Source of the DNA: Agapanthus africanus
Taxonomy: Eukaryota > Streptophyta > Magnoliopsida > Asparagales > Amaryllidaceae
Assembly (NCBI GenBank): GCA_030015575.1
Contig: CM057346.1
Location: 558,192,315 to 558,256,314 of the forward strand
DNA length: 64,000 bases
Reading direction: 5' to 3'
Shown: in pieces, positions 1 through 11,050 of the stretch
Numbering within the stretch: position 1 is the first letter of the stretch
Layout: each line of letters starts with the position of its first letter
The notes under the pieces: generated by a model
Seen by the model: the letters and a program-made list of their open reading frames with translations, nothing else
The model's database searches: none
What the model was told of the DNA's origin: nothing
Position numbers and translations under genes: made by a program

Positions 1-305
1 TTCGCGGAGCGGCGATTACGCCTGCGAGCGGTGGAGCTAGTCGGAGGACCGAGGAAGACGGCCTCGGTCGAGGGACTCGGGGACGAGCGAAAAGGCCAAG
101 GAGTCTTGGTCCTGTGGCAGCTTAGGGCGAGCTGAGGGGCCGAGGAAGCCAATCCACAGGGAGCCCCGAGAAGGGCTAGCTTGTGATCGCAGGTCGGGTT
201 CAGAAGAGGCCTGGTCGGCCTCTGTGGGCCCTTTCTTCTGAGTTCTGGGACATGCCATCCGCCACACGTCCTGATCTTGGGGGTCCTCAATATTGAGCAT
301 CATCA
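1..305 (-). repeat. Partial LTR of the A/B gypsy family, inverted
   Basis: Reading the minus strand from 305, the sequence starts TGATGATGCTCAATATTG and continues with the same text as the LTRs at 632, 21587, 22383 and 29699. Only the first ~305 bp of the LTR are inside the window; the rest lies before position 1. It is closer to the element B type (TGATGATG start) than to A. The opposite orientation shows it is a separate insertion from A and B. Confidence 0.9.
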
Positions 306-631
306 CTTTCCTTTACCCTTCATGTTCCCAAACCTCATGCTAAAACCATAGTTCAATCTTAATTTTGGATCCCGTTCGTTTATAAGCTACAACTCATTTT
401 TTTAGGGAAATACTTTGCGTCCAAACAACTCCAATCCAATCCATAGGCACACAAATAAATAGAGGAAGCATGAATTACTGAGAGTCGTTCCTTTCAATTT
501 ATTTACCTCAAGGGCCTCGCTAGACTTCAAAGCCAGTCCTCCGATCTCCCGGCTATTTAATTTCTTTCATTGGATTTAAATCTTTAACCTTTTTGGGTTG
601 TTGTAAATCTGATTTTAATTTCGAGGAGAAG
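306..631. other. Unclassified flanking DNA left of element A
   Basis: AT-rich sequence between the inverted LTR and element A. I see no ORF, no repeat shared with the rest of the window and no RNA gene. It ends in AGAAG (627-631), the left copy of the element A target-site duplication. It continues on the other side of A at 22323. Confidence 0.6.
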
Positions 632-1367
632 TGATAATGCTCAATATTGGCGACCCTCAAGATCAGGGCACGTGGCGGACGGCACATCCCAGAACTCAGA
701 AGAAAGGGCCCACAAAGGCAGGCCTTGCCACCCCTGTACCCGTTCGGCCAGCGCAAGCTAGCCCTCCTCAGGGCTCCCCGCATATTGGCCTCCTCGGCCC
801 CTCAGCTCGCCTCGAGCTGCCGCCAGACCAAGTCTCCTTGGCCTTCTCGCTCGTCCCCAAGCCCCTTTACCGAGGCTGTTTTCCTCGGCCCTTCGACCAG
901 TTCCGCCGCTCACAAGCGTAACCGCAGCTCCGCGAATCTCGCCATGCACGGATTCTCCGCCAGCAACATCCCACATTCCACACCTCCACGATCCCCATTT
1001 ATGGGCGATCCGCTCTCTACGCGGGCGTGACGTCGGGAGCGTAACTGCTGGCGATATTCTCGCGCCTGCTGCTGCATGCCTCCAGCACTATATAAACCCC
1101 CATCACAGAAGGGCCAAGTAAGCCATTTTTTACTCCACCCAGCCGTTACGCTGCTCGGATCTAGTACTAACTTGATCGTCGAAGGGTCCTCGGTGGTAAA
1201 AAACCACCCCGGGACTTCTTTGTAGGTACATGGTGTCAAACTCCTCCAACTACCAAATCTCCTCAAAACCCACTAAGACCCACATTCAACAGGGGATCCC
1301 CTCCAGAATCCACCGGGAGATCAATGGAAGACAACATCTGAAAGAGATCTGAATAGGACCTCCATCA
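632..1367 (+). repeat. Element A 5' LTR
   Basis: 736 bp, TG...CA ends, preceded by TSD AGAAG and followed directly by a primer-binding site. A TATA box (CTATATAAA, 1088-1096) lies about 460 bp in, which is the expected U3 promoter. Its partner is at 21587-22322. Confidence 0.95.
1088..1096 (+). promoter_or_regulatory. TATA box in A 5' LTR
   Basis: CTATATAAA, conserved at the same LTR position in the 3' LTR of A and both LTRs of B (for example 22839-22847). It fits the sense promoter for the genomic RNA. Confidence 0.7.
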
Positions 1368-1388
1368 GTTGGTGCTGTCTGTGGGAAC
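1368..1388 (+). promoter_or_regulatory. Primer-binding site of element A
   Basis: Immediately after the 5' LTR: TTGGTGCTGTCTGTGGGAA, a slightly mutated form of the element B site (TTGGCACCGTCTGTGGGAA at 23119). This sequence type is typical of plant Tat gypsy elements. I do not assign the primer tRNA. Confidence 0.8.
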
Positions 1389-1432
1389 GAAAACTCCACA
1401 AAAACAAAGTTGGTCTTCCGATCTCCATCCAC

Positions 1433-2188
1433 ATGGCGAATAATCACCCCGAAAATCCGGGTCCCAGCCACCACTTTCCCCTCAACGAAGACACGGGCGG
1501 CCGCCCGAGAAAAAGGTCTAGAGGCCGCGAGCCTATCACCTTTGGCGACGGAGATCTCCACGGCATATCCGTGCCCCACAATGACCCACTGGTGATCACG
1601 GCCCAAATCCACCGATACGAGGTCTACCGGATACTCGTCGATTCGGGCAGCTTGGCGGACATCCTCTTCCACGACTGCTTTCTACGTATGGGGCCCACCC
1701 CAGCAGACTTGAAACCGACCTCTCACGTCCTTTCGGGGTTCACCAACCACTCCATCCCGGCACAAGGGGTGGTCACCCTATAGTTCACAATCGGGGAGCC
1801 CGACCGCACGCGCACGTTTCCTGTGGACTTCATCGTAGCAAATGTCCCGTTGGCCTACAACGTCCTCCTCGGCCGCCCGACGCTGAACTCCCTCCAGGCC
1901 CACATATCGACCTACCACCTGGCGATAAAGTTCCCTCTCAATTGGGGCGGGATAGGTCGGGCCTACGGGAGCCAGCGGGTCACGAAGAAAGGCCTTACCG
2001 AAACGTCTTCGCCCGAGCAGCCGGCCGACAACGCCGAGGCATGTGACGACATCAAAGGTTCCCTGGACACCCGAGACGTGCGGAAAGAGGTCCGTGGGGC
2101 ACCAGTCGAACCTCTGACCGAGGTACCCTTAACAGAAGGAGACCAGGGAAAAATCGTCCAGGTCGGATCGCTCCTGACGGGGACTCAA
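1433..2188 (+). pseudogene. Element A gag stub fused to aspartic protease
   Basis: The ATG at 1433 starts a peptide like the N-terminus of the B gag (ANNHPENPGPSHH versus ASDHPEGSGTSHR). After about 20 residues it passes straight into a retroviral-type aspartic protease with the active-site stretch RILVDSGSLADIL. The whole capsid/nucleocapsid part of gag (about 560 residues in B) is missing. A TAG at about 1781-1783 breaks the protease; the frame resumes through VPLAYNVLLGRPTLN, the usual C-terminal protease motif. Maturation by this copy is not possible as it stands. Confidence 0.85.
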
Positions 2189-2985
2189 TGAGATGACCTG
2201 ATCAGATTCCTCAGAAGCAACTCCGATGTCTTCGCCTGGGCGCCTGCAGACATGCCTGGGATAGATCCCAAAGTCATCTCCCACAAGCTCGGGGTTGATC
2301 CTGCGGCCCAACCCGTCAGACAGAAGAAAAGAAGCTTCGTCCCTGTCAAACAGAAGGCTATCGAAGAGGAGGTTGATCGGATCCTCACCGCCAACTTCAT
2401 CAGAAATGTACCCTACTCGGAGTGGCTGGCAAACATAGTTTTGGTCAAGAAGTCAAGCGGGAAGTGGCGTATGTGCATCGACTTCACCGACCTCAATAAA
2501 GCTTGCCCCAAGGACAAGTTTCCACTCCTCCGGATAGACCAGCTCGTCGACAGCTCAGCCGGCCACGAGCTGTTGAGCTTCATGGATGCTTTCTCCGGCT
2601 ACAACCAAATCCGTATGAATCCTGAAGATGAAGATCTGACCGTATTCACAACGGACCGGGGAGTGTATTGCTACAAGGTGATGCCCTTCGGCCTCAAGAA
2701 CGCCGGGGCCATGTACCAAAGGTTGGTCAACCGCATGTTCAAGCCACAGATCGGAAGGAATATAGAATTCTACGTTAACGACATGCTCGTCAAATCCATC
2801 TCGTCGGCCGACCATGCCGATAACCTAGGCGAGGCTTTCGAAGTGCTCCGCAAGTTCAACATGAAGCTAAACCCCGCCAAGTGCGCATTCGGAGTCACCG
2901 GGGGAAAGTTCCTCGGGTTCATGGTCACTCACCGTGGAATTGAGGCTAACCCAGAGAAGATCGAAGCTATCCTCAACATGCTCGC
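2189..2985 (+). pseudogene. Element A reverse transcriptase, N-terminal part
   Basis: The frame resumes after a TGA at 2189-2191. Recognisable RT blocks are DVFAWAPADMPGID, WRMCIDFTDLNKACPKD, SFMDAFSGYNQI and MPFGLKNAGAMYQRL. The catalytic YxDD box reads FYVNDMLVK, so the first Asp is Asn, which should abolish polymerisation. The domain is cut at 2985 by the copia insertion, right after AILNML, and continues at 13154. The closest relatives by motif are Tat-lineage gypsy polyproteins. Confidence 0.9.
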
Positions 2986-5071
2986 TGTAAGTCCACGTTG
3001 CGACCCCCGGTTCTTGCGGGGAGGTGAAAACGGTATAAAAATCAAATTTTTAGCGCATGGGGCACCATGGACTAACAAAGTCGGGATCTTTTCCTAAACT
3101 ATAACTAGCAAACAAGCTAAAGAGAGTTAGCTACTCGGAAAGATGGTTATACCTAAACTTGAACTCCTTCTTCTTCAAACTTTGTAGAGGTTGATGGTTC
3201 TTTCCTCGTCGCCTTCTTCCGTCGAAGATGGATCCACCTGAGGGTTCAACCTTTCGGGCTCTTCCTCGAACTTTGAGTGAACTAGAATCTCCGGCTTGCT
3301 AAACCCTTGATCCTAGAGTGAGTAGAGAGTGTCTAGGGGTTGTTTTCTTTTCAAGGTGAGGGATTCTCAACACATGAGAAGGAATCACCTTGAGCTTGAG
3401 GAAGAAGAAGATGAAGTGAGGAGAGAGAATGATTATGATAGAATGAGCTATCTTTTCCTTTTTGCAACCATATCAAAAAGAAAAAGAATTATCTAAATAA
3501 TAATAATTCAAATGAGAATAGTTGATGGTAGTTTTGGAATGACCACTATCATACTTCATTAAATGAAATGTAAGCAAGAATCAAGGAGCATCCTTACAAA
3601 GTAATGATGATGGTCAAACATTCAACCATGGTCAACAAGTCAACCATGGTCAACAAGTCAACAAAACCAACCATAACATAATTTCATTTAATTACTATTA
3701 TTAATAGATATCTCACTAATTCATTAGGGTTTGGAAAAAGACGACTGTCAACTGTGCATACGCACCCGTTCCGAAACCCTAATGAAAAACCTCTTCCTCT
3801 GCCTCAAACAACTGTGCATACACACCTGCATTCTCGTTCCGAGGAACAAGAATACCGAGAGATAAAAGCAACCCCAAAACATATACCAGTATCTGGCTCA
3901 AAGCAGAGCCAGCCAGTAATATCCGTCCGGACTCCAAACGTGCACAAGTGCGCGGATGAGAACGAACACTGTCGCAAAACCATGCGACCTCTACTCTGTT
4001 TTGCCCAGAGGCGAATACCCTCTGCGTGGGACTCTAAAGACTCGACACTACGCTGACAGTGGGTTTAACCACAGACCGCAAGCGGCACTAGCTGTGCGTA
4101 ACGGTCCCCAGGTAGATGCCGACAAGAAGGCTGACGAGGTGAACCCCATCTGAACTCCTACTGAGTCTGAATGTGACATTCTCCGTACAGTCCGGTCTGT
4201 TCGTCTGATACATCGCATGTCGGGCCTGGGGGGCGGTAAAACGTCAGTCCCCCAATAGCGGTACAAGTCGTGTCGGAGTGAAGCCCAAAACATCCTGAGA
4301 TAACACTGGAAGCCTACCAGTATATCTCGCTTGCCCTGGCCAGGGACTACTCGTGTAATGGCTCTCCTAGACACAGCGCGATGTCAACCCCCAATACTGG
4401 GAGAGACGAATCCTGTCTAACCGTCACTGCCTCCAAGTGCTTTGGGACTGCACCCAACCACTACCTGTTTGCACGACTCCTTTGAGCCGTGGTAGGGTAG
4501 TGATCAAAGTGCAGTGGGAACACACTCGAGGCGAAGTGCCAGTGTCAAGTCAGCGGACTAAGCTATACTCATGTCACCTGGGAACTGATAACTGACGATA
4601 GGTATAATACCAACCTGTCAGTTCCCGACGAGTCCTGTCCAGTATACTCGTAACCTAACGAGCACCCGTATACTATCTCCAGTACGACGTACTGATGGCT
4701 GTGGGACAGACCATCTCCCACACTGGGATGAGAAGCGCATACGCTAGTCTACTCCGGAGTATCGATGCCCTGTCTCGATAGTCCTGCGAATAAGGACCTG
4801 TATAAGGATGAGCTTATAGATTACCCAGCCCCCACTAGTGTGACTGCCATCACAACGCTGGTAATCAAGCAAAAGATCCTAAGGGCTCCACTAATGCGTA
4901 TAGGTGATATCGCAAAATAAACACATGTACACATTGAAGTAGAAACAAACCAAGTAGCATACTACTATATTGAGCAAGATTGTTTATACAAGGTGAATAT
5001 CCCAAGCTTCCATTAAGTAATATACAAACTAGTATGATACAGTAATGGCCTCTAGGGCATATACACTAACA
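2986..5071 (-). repeat. Copia 1 3' LTR
   Basis: 2086 bp, almost identical to 11069-13153. Since the element reads on the minus strand, this left copy is the 3' LTR; it abuts the polypurine tract. Small reading frames at 3754-4153, repeated at 11836-12235, are LTR sequence and not genes. Confidence 0.96.
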
Positions 5072-5084
5072 ATCTCCCACTTGC
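5072..5084 (-). promoter_or_regulatory. Copia 1 polypurine tract
   Basis: On the minus strand GCAAGTGGGAGAT lies directly before the TGTTAG start of the 3' LTR. This is the classical copia plus-strand primer. It follows the TAG stop of the polyprotein at 5086-5088 at once. Confidence 0.9.
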
Positions 5085-5085
5085 A

Positions 5086-6981
5086 CTAAGGCCATGTACT
5101 GGCGTATCGAAGACCTATCATCTCGATCAGCCGCTCGAACTGAGTCTGGGGTAGGGCCTTGGTGAATGGATCTGCAGTGTTTTCTTCTGAAGCAACCCTC
5201 CGAACCTCGATCTCCTTGCGATTCACGATCTCCCTGATCAGGTGATACCGCCTCAAGATGTGCCTGGATCTCTGATGGGACCTGGGTTCCTTCGCTAAAG
5301 CTATGGCCCCGTTGTTGTCGCAATACAGAGGTATTGGGTCAACAATGGACGGAACCACCTGAAGTTCTTTCAAGAACTTCCTCATCCAGACAGCTTCTTT
5401 TGCGGCATCAGATGCAGCGATGTATTCCGCTTCCATCGTCGAGTCTGCATCGGTTTCCTGTTTGGAACTCTTCCAATACACCGCCCCTCCATTGAGGATA
5501 AAGACAAAACCCGACATGGACTTGGAATCATCCTTGTCACTCTGGAAGCTGGAGTCAGCAAAGGCCTCGATCTGGAGGTCTTTTCCGCCATACACCAAGA
5601 ACATCTCCTTAGTCCTCCTCAGGTACTTGAGAATGTTCTTTACTGCTATCCAGTGTTTCTCCCCAGGGTTTGACTGATACCTGCTTACCACACTCAGTGC
5701 ATAAGCTACATCCGGTCTGGTACACAACATCGCATACATTATAGAGCCTACCGCAGAAGCGTAGGGTATAATAGACATGCGATCCCTCTCCAAATCTGTC
5801 TTGGGAGACATCTCTTTAGAGAGGGTGATCCCGTGACAAGCCGGTAGGTTACCGCGCTTGGAATCTTCCATACTGAATCTTTTCAGTATAGTGTCGATGT
5901 ACCTGGACTGTGAAAGTCCTAATATCCTCTTGGATCTATCACGATGGATCCGGATCCCCAGGATGTACGAAGCATCACCCAGGTCTTTCATGGAGAAGCT
6001 TTGTGACAAGAACCCCTTGACAGATTGTAGCATAGGAATGTCATTTCCTATTAAGAGAATGTCATCCACGTATAAAACGAGGAATACTACAGTTCTCGCT
6101 ACAAATCTACTATAGATGCATGGTTCATCTGGATTTTTGATAAAGCCAAATTCCTTGACCGTCTCATCAAAACAGATGTTCCAACTCCGCGATGCCTGCT
6201 TTAGTCCATAGATGGACTTAAGCAACTTGCATACTTTTCCGCTGCTCCCACTCTGAATGAAACCCTCTGGCTGATCCATATAGACACACTCCTCTAAATT
6301 TCCATTTAGAAAAGCGGTTTTTACGTCCATCTGCCAAATCTCATAATTGTGGAAGGCAGCAATGGCAAGAAGGATCCGAATGGATTTCAGCATAGCCACT
6401 GGAGAAAAGGTTTCGTCATAGTCCAAGCCAGGTCTTTGACGGAAACCCTTTGCTACAAGTCTAGCTTTATAGGTCTCAACCTGTCCATCTACACCAATCT
6501 TCCTTTTGAAGATCCACTTGCATCCTACGGGTTTTACCCCGTCTGGAGCAATGTCCAACGTCCAAACTTTGTTGGTGTACATGGACTCCATTTCGGTCCG
6601 CATTGCATCCAGCCATTTTACCGAGTCAATGCTCTGAACGGCCTGCTGGAAGCTAGTAGGCTCATCATAGTCTATGATGCAATCCTCTCTATCCCCGTCT
6701 ATGAGAAAACCGTAGTATCTCTCGGGCGGATGATACTGCCTACTACTTCTGCGGAGCGGCATAGGAATGTCCTGTTCATTTGAACCCTCTGGTTCCACTA
6801 AGCTCTCAGTAATAGTCTGTGGTTCTGGAATTTCTTCCAGTTCTACTGTACTCCCACTTATCTGGTTTTCCAAAAACTCAGTTTCCAAGAAGTAGGCATG
6901 ACGAGAAACAAGAACTTTTTGTTCCTCTTCACAGTAGAAGAAATATCCCTTGGAGTTCTTTGGATATCCCACGAACTTACA
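5086..6981 (-). CDS. Copia 1 polyprotein, RT-RNase H part (downstream of an in-frame TAG)
   Basis: About 631 codons in the same frame as the gag-integrase part. Blocks in order: linker GYPKNSKGYFFY; RT start [39 protein letters not shown]; catalytic YVDDILLIGND (about residue 301 counted from codon 6972); RNase H with FADSSF, STMEAEYIAASDA, LYCDNNGAIALA and ENTADPFTKAL, so the acidic catalytic residues are present. It is intact to the TAG at 5086. Translation needs passage of the single TAG at 6982-6984; otherwise RT would not be made. Confidence 0.93.
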   Translation of the reverse strand, partial: CKFVGYPKNSKGYFFYCEEEQKVLVSRHAYFLETEFLENQISGSTVELEEIPEPQTITESLVEPEGSNEQDIPMPLRRSSRQYHPPERYYGFLIDGDREDCIIDYDEPTSFQQAVQSIDSVKWLDAMRTEMESMYTNKVWTLDIAPDGVKPVGCKWIFKRKIGVDGQVETYKARLVAKGFRQRPGLDYDETFSPVAMLKSIRILLAIAAFHNYEIWQMDVKTAFLNGNLEECVYMDQPEGFIQSGSSGKVCKLLKSIYGLKQASRSWNICFDETVKEFGFIKNPDEPCIYSRFVARTVVFLVLYVDDILLIGNDIPMLQSVKGFLSQSFSMKDLGDASYILGIRIHRDRSKRILGLSQSRYIDTILKRFSMEDSKRGNLPACHGITLSKEMSPKTDLERDRMSIIPYASAVGSIMYAMLCTRPDVAYALSVVSRYQSNPGEKHWIAVKNILKYLRRTKEMFLVYGGKDLQIEAFADSSFQSDKDDSKSMSGFVFILNGGAVYWKSSKQETDADSTMEAEYIAASDAAKEAVWMRKFLKELQVVPSIVDPIPLYCDNNGAIALAKEPRSHQRSRHILRRYHLIREIVNRKEIEVRRVASEENTADPFTKALPQTQFERLIEMIGLRYASTWP

Positions 6982-9036
6982 CTATACTGAGCGTGCCTCG
7001 AGCTTGTCCGCATGCTGCTTTTTAACAAAAGCTGGACATCCCCAAGTCTTGATGTGACTGAGATGGGGTCTCTTCCCACACCACATCTCATATGGTGTAG
7101 TAGGCACAGTCTTAGTAGGAACTCGGTTCAAAAGGTACGCAGCCGATTCTAGCGCATACCCCCAGAATGATCGCGGTAACTCAGTGTTACTCATCATGGA
7201 CCGTACCATATCCAATAGGGTTCGGTTCCGTCTCTCCGATACACCGTTGTGTTGCGGAGTGTATGGAGGAGTAAGCTGAGAGAGAATCCCATTCTCTTTT
7301 AAGTAATTCAGGAACTCGACACTTAAGTATTCTCCACCTCGATCCGATCTTAGAATCTTGATACTTTTGCCGGTTTGTTTTTCAACTTCATTCTTATATT
7401 CCTGGAATTTTTCAAAAGCTTCGGACTTATGTTTCATTAAGAAGACATAACCGTACCTTGAAAAATCATCCGTAAAAGTAATGAAGTAAGAATAACCGCT
7501 TCGTGCATGTGTAGACATTGGACCGCACACGTCGCTGTGTACGAGTCCCAAGAGCTCGCTCGCTCTTACTCCGTGTCCAGTGAATGGAGTCTTTGTCATC
7601 TTTCCTTTGAGACAGGATTGACAAGTGGCATATGATTGATATTCGAACGGATCCAAATATCCTTCTGTATGTAACTTAGTCAACCTTCTCTCATTGATGT
7701 GACCCAGTCTACAATGCCATAAGAAAGTCTGATTGATATCTGGAGACTTTCTTTTGTGTGTATTCTGGACATTGAAAATCTGTGGTTGGTTTAATACGTA
7801 TATACCATTGCTCAATGTACCTGACCCAATCAGAACTTGATTAAGGTGAATGTTTACAACATTACTTACAAACGCAAATTCATAACCTTCTTTAGAAACC
7901 AAAGATACAGAAATGATATTACAAGTTGCGTTGGGTACAAAAAAGCAATTACGCAAAACCAAAACATGCCCATCTGACATTCCCAGGTGATAGTCCCCCA
8001 CGGCTTTAGCATCCATGCTAGCTCCGTTCGCAACTCTGAGGGTCATGCCACCTGCCTTCAAAACCCTACGGTTTCTCAACGCCTGCAAAGAATTACAGAT
8101 ATGAGATCCTGATCCAGTATCCAATACCCAGGAAGTAGAGTTTATAGAAAGACAGTTTTCAATAACATACACACCTGAAGCTGAAGCCGCAACCTGCTTC
8201 AGTTCCTGTGTCCTGGCCTTCCAAGCCCTGCAATCTTTCTTCCAGTGTCCACTCTTATGACAATAGAAGCATTCTTCCTTTCCAACAAGCTTCCCCGCAA
8301 TCTTTGTTGCCTTTTCCTTTCCCTTCGTACCCACTTTACTAACACCGCCTCTTGGTTTGGCGGGGGCTTTCTTCCTCTTTCCCTTGGCTTTTGCCTTGGA
8401 CCTAGAGGAAGAAGATCCTCCTACAAACAAAGCGGGTGTATCCCTACCCTTCTGTAGGGTGCCCTCTGCGCTCCTCAACAAGTTGAGGAGTTCTGAAAGT
8501 TCAACTTCCTTTTCTTGTAAGTTGAAGTTCAGTATAAACTGGGCGTAAGTGGATGGAAGGGACTGGAGAATTAAATCCGTATAGAGTTCACTATCCAACG
8601 TTGTCCCAAGTTTCGCGAGCTCCTCAGTGTAGCCGATCATCTTAAGCACGTGGTCCGCTACCGATGATCCGACGGCCAACTTTGTCGAAAATAACTTCTT
8701 CGACACTTCGTATCTTGCGATACGAGACTGCTCTCCATACAGTTCTTTTGTATGGAGAAATATGGACTCGAGGTCCATATTCTCATGCCTCCTCTGATGT
8801 TTGTTGTCCATAGAGGCAAGCACGAGGCACCTGGCCTTCGTGCAATCAATCTCCCAAGTCTTACGGATTTCCTTATCCGCGATGCTGGAGGTGGGACCTG
8901 GGACGGGGGGAGCTTTGGTGGTAAGAAGATACCCCAGCTTGTCGTAAGTGATTGCTAATTTGACATTCCTGAGCCAATCTTTGTAGTTTGGCCCTGTCAG
9001 TATGTTTTTATCTAGAAGTAACTTAAGTCCAGTCAT
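6982..9036 (-). CDS. Copia 1 polyprotein, gag-protease-integrase part
   Basis: The probable start is the ATG at 9036 (MTGLKLLLDKNILTGPNY, a typical copia gag start); the open frame extends upstream to 9168 but only with a TTG. Counting from codon 9168: UBN2-type gag at ~45-240, a Lys-rich stretch ~255-295, CCHC knuckle CFYCHKSGHWKKDC ~300-313, protease WVLDTGSGSHIC with DTG at ~350, integrase HHCC (WHCRLGH...CQSC), then a D,D(35)E triad (SDVCGP, RSDRGGEY, NGVSERRNRT). It ends at a TAG after EARSV; the next codons read CKFVGYPKN in the same frame, so this is one nonsense codon inside an otherwise open ~1317-codon polyprotein. Confidence 0.94.
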   Translation of the reverse strand: MTGLKLLLDKNILTGPNYKDWLRNVKLAITYDKLGYLLTTKAPPVPGPTSSIADKEIRKTWEIDCTKARCLVLASMDNKHQRRHENMDLESIFLHTKELYGEQSRIARYEVSKKLFSTKLAVGSSVADHVLKMIGYTEELAKLGTTLDSELYTDLILQSLPSTYAQFILNFNLQEKEVELSELLNLLRSAEGTLQKGRDTPALFVGGSSSSRSKAKAKGKRKKAPAKPRGGVSKVGTKGKEKATKIAGKLVGKEECFYCHKSGHWKKDCRAWKARTQELKQVAASASGVYVIENCLSINSTSWVLDTGSGSHICNSLQALRNRRVLKAGGMTLRVANGASMDAKAVGDYHLGMSDGHVLVLRNCFFVPNATCNIISVSLVSKEGYEFAFVSNVVNIHLNQVLIGSGTLSNGIYVLNQPQIFNVQNTHKRKSPDINQTFLWHCRLGHINERRLTKLHTEGYLDPFEYQSYATCQSCLKGKMTKTPFTGHGVRASELLGLVHSDVCGPMSTHARSGYSYFITFTDDFSRYGYVFLMKHKSEAFEKFQEYKNEVEKQTGKSIKILRSDRGGEYLSVEFLNYLKENGILSQLTPPYTPQHNGVSERRNRTLLDMVRSMMSNTELPRSFWGYALESAAYLLNRVPTKTVPTTPYEMWCGKRPHLSHIKTWGCPAFVKKQHADKLEARSV

Positions 9037-9540
9037 TTCGAATTTGGTCGCTGCAGGGGGGAGAGAAGAAAACACTTTAGCACGATGCTCTTGCAAGTTT
9101 AGAATGGTTTTTAATTTGTCTAAACAGGATGGCTCCCACTGTCTCTCGAATCCCTCCTCAAACCACAAAGGAAGAATTAGCCGGGATCAATCCCACCGCA
9201 CAATACTTGCTTAACCGTTCAGCCAGGCCAGTGTCGGTACTTCGAGGGAGGTTTTCCAACGCTTTCGCGAAGTTCCTTAATTTAAGAACCTCTTTTCCCT
9301 GGGGGCGTAGCCCCGCTAACACCTTTCTAGGCACCTACTAGGTTTATAGCATTGATCGTTTAGTGAGAAATTTCCCGAGGAGTAGCATATACTCACAGTA
9401 GGATCGGGATCCAAATATCATCGCGTGATGAAAATGAAGGAATCCTACCATAATCATCACACTCTAAATGGTATGCAAATCTAGCAAGTTTCAGTACTTA
9501 TGAAACTCCCGATGTGGATTTTTGCCCCATGCTCTTATGA

Positions 9541-9738
9541 CCTTGACTTTGGCCAACAAATCATAAGTCACATGTCAAGTTCTTCCCGTCGTTCTCCAGG
9601 TTAATTTGAATCCACCCGTACATACCCTTGACTTTGGCCAACAAGGCAGTACGACTGTTCCAAATCAACGCATCTATCTATGCTGCACATGAATATCCAA
9701 TAGCTACCAATCACTATGCCTTGACTTTGGCCAACAAA
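9541..9738 (-). repeat. Three spaced copies of a 19-20-nt motif in the copia leader
   Basis: CCTTGACTTTGGCCAACAA occurs at 9541, 9626 and 9719 (+ strand), spaced 85 and 93 bp; the sense strand reads TTGTTGGCCAAAGTCAAGG. The sequences between the copies are unrelated, so this is not a simple tandem array. Confidence 0.85.
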
Positions 9739-9948
9739 CACAGCTTGAATACTATTGACTATTTATGTGAAACGACGGAGGGCTACGAATGGTTTTGGTA
9801 AAACCGTGAACGTAGTGAACTTGATATAATCGATGGAACGAGATAGCTTTTAGAAGGAGTGGCTCAAGCTCCGCATTTAAAAGTTAGTTTTGAAAAGAAC
9901 CGAGTGGTTTTTCGAAAGTGTTCCAACGACTTTAACTTGGTTTATTAT

Positions 9949-10002
9949 CTTGCATTAGTTCTTTTAATGCGTGATATTCTTGCATTAGTTCTTTTAATGC
10001 GT
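9949..10002 (-). repeat. 30-bp tandem duplication
   Basis: CTTGCATTAGTTCTTTTAAT and the following GCGT occur at 9949-9972 and again at 9979-10002, a perfect 24-bp match at a 30-bp period in the copia leader. Confidence 0.9.
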
Positions 10003-10815
10003 CCCATCATTTAATCCTACCATTGCAGAAAACAACCAAAATATGACGTACGCTTATGCCATTCGCATTCACCACGGGGTCCCGTCATCACTCGTTAGGT
10101 TACTTAACTAACGACAGAGCGGGGGCTGGGCTAGCGCGGCTGTAAAACATAAGCAACGCCTAAATATAAAGCAATGATAGACATTACAGATCACAGATGA
10201 ATACATTGGATATACTAGCAATCCGCAATCCGTTCGAGCCTGCAACGAAAAGCGGATTACACGGTCGTGGTGAATAGCAAATACCCCACCCATGACCCCT
10301 ACGGGTGCGGCAAACTACCCGCCAAGTACTCGGCAGTATGTGCACCCCTCCATGGGTCTATCCTAGGAGCAAAAACAGTAAAAAGAATTATACAATGACG
10401 GCTACAACCCCGACCCGGTTGTGCGGCCACACAAATAATAATATTACATCAATTTACATTTACAAATGAATGAAAGAAAAACAAAAGCTCATCTCACATC
10501 CACCCCGGCTATTCAACCGCGACAGTCCAACAGATTCATATACACATTCCAATATCAAACACAGATCACAGAGATGTATAACCCCGACTAATCGACTTAT
10601 AGCGATTAGCCGACGTTCAATACATACAAACATCACAGATATAACCATCATAGTCAAAGTGCAGTGAAGTTCGGAAAAAAATACGGAATTATAGGACTCC
10701 AAAAATAAATTTCTGTTCTGAAAAATCTGGGCACATATAATATATCTTAAAAATCCCAAAATCCTACCAGAAGAACACTGCACTAAAAACGATCACAAGA
10801 GGAAACAAAACGGCG

Positions 10816-10855
10816 GCGGTTCCGCGGCCTAAGCCACCTATTGCCGCGGAACCGC
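10816..10855 (-). other. GC-rich hairpin in copia leader
   Basis: GCGGTTCCGCGGC (10816-10828) is perfectly complementary to GCCGCGGAACCGC (10843-10855) with a 14-nt loop. It lies about 215 bp inside the primer-binding site on the sense strand, where dimerisation or packaging stems often lie. Confidence 0.8.
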
Positions 10856-11050
10856 GGCGCTTTAAGGGAATCATGCGATCGTTTTTCTTGGGTGTTCTCA
10901 CAAAACCCTGAGCCGATTTTAGGTGTATAACAAATCTTGTTTTGACCAGAAAATTTTTTAACAGAAACTAGGGTTTTGTAAAAGTTTGGATTTTGGATTT
11001 TTTCGGTTCCGAACTTCGTTACACTTCACTACCAAGCTAGTTTAAGTTTA

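Larger units (their letters stand above)
9037..11050 (-). other. Copia 1 5' leader (untranslated)
   Basis: About 2 kb between primer-binding site and gag with no coding potential I can support. It holds a triplicated motif (9541-9738), a 30-bp tandem duplication (9949-10002) and a 13-bp GC-rich hairpin (10816-10855), listed separately. An unusually long leader fits a structured packaging or translation-control region, but that is inference. Confidence 0.75.

Noticed and set aside
3754-4153. Open frames in both copia LTRs (also 11836-12235), about 65-104 codons
   Set aside because: Non-coding LTR sequence; the same frames simply repeat because the LTRs are near-identical, and no codon bias or homology is visible.
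9230-9330. Stretch with rRNA-like feel (CTTTCGCGAAGTTCCTTAAT)
   Set aside because: Short and within the copia leader; no extended rRNA match that I can recognise.
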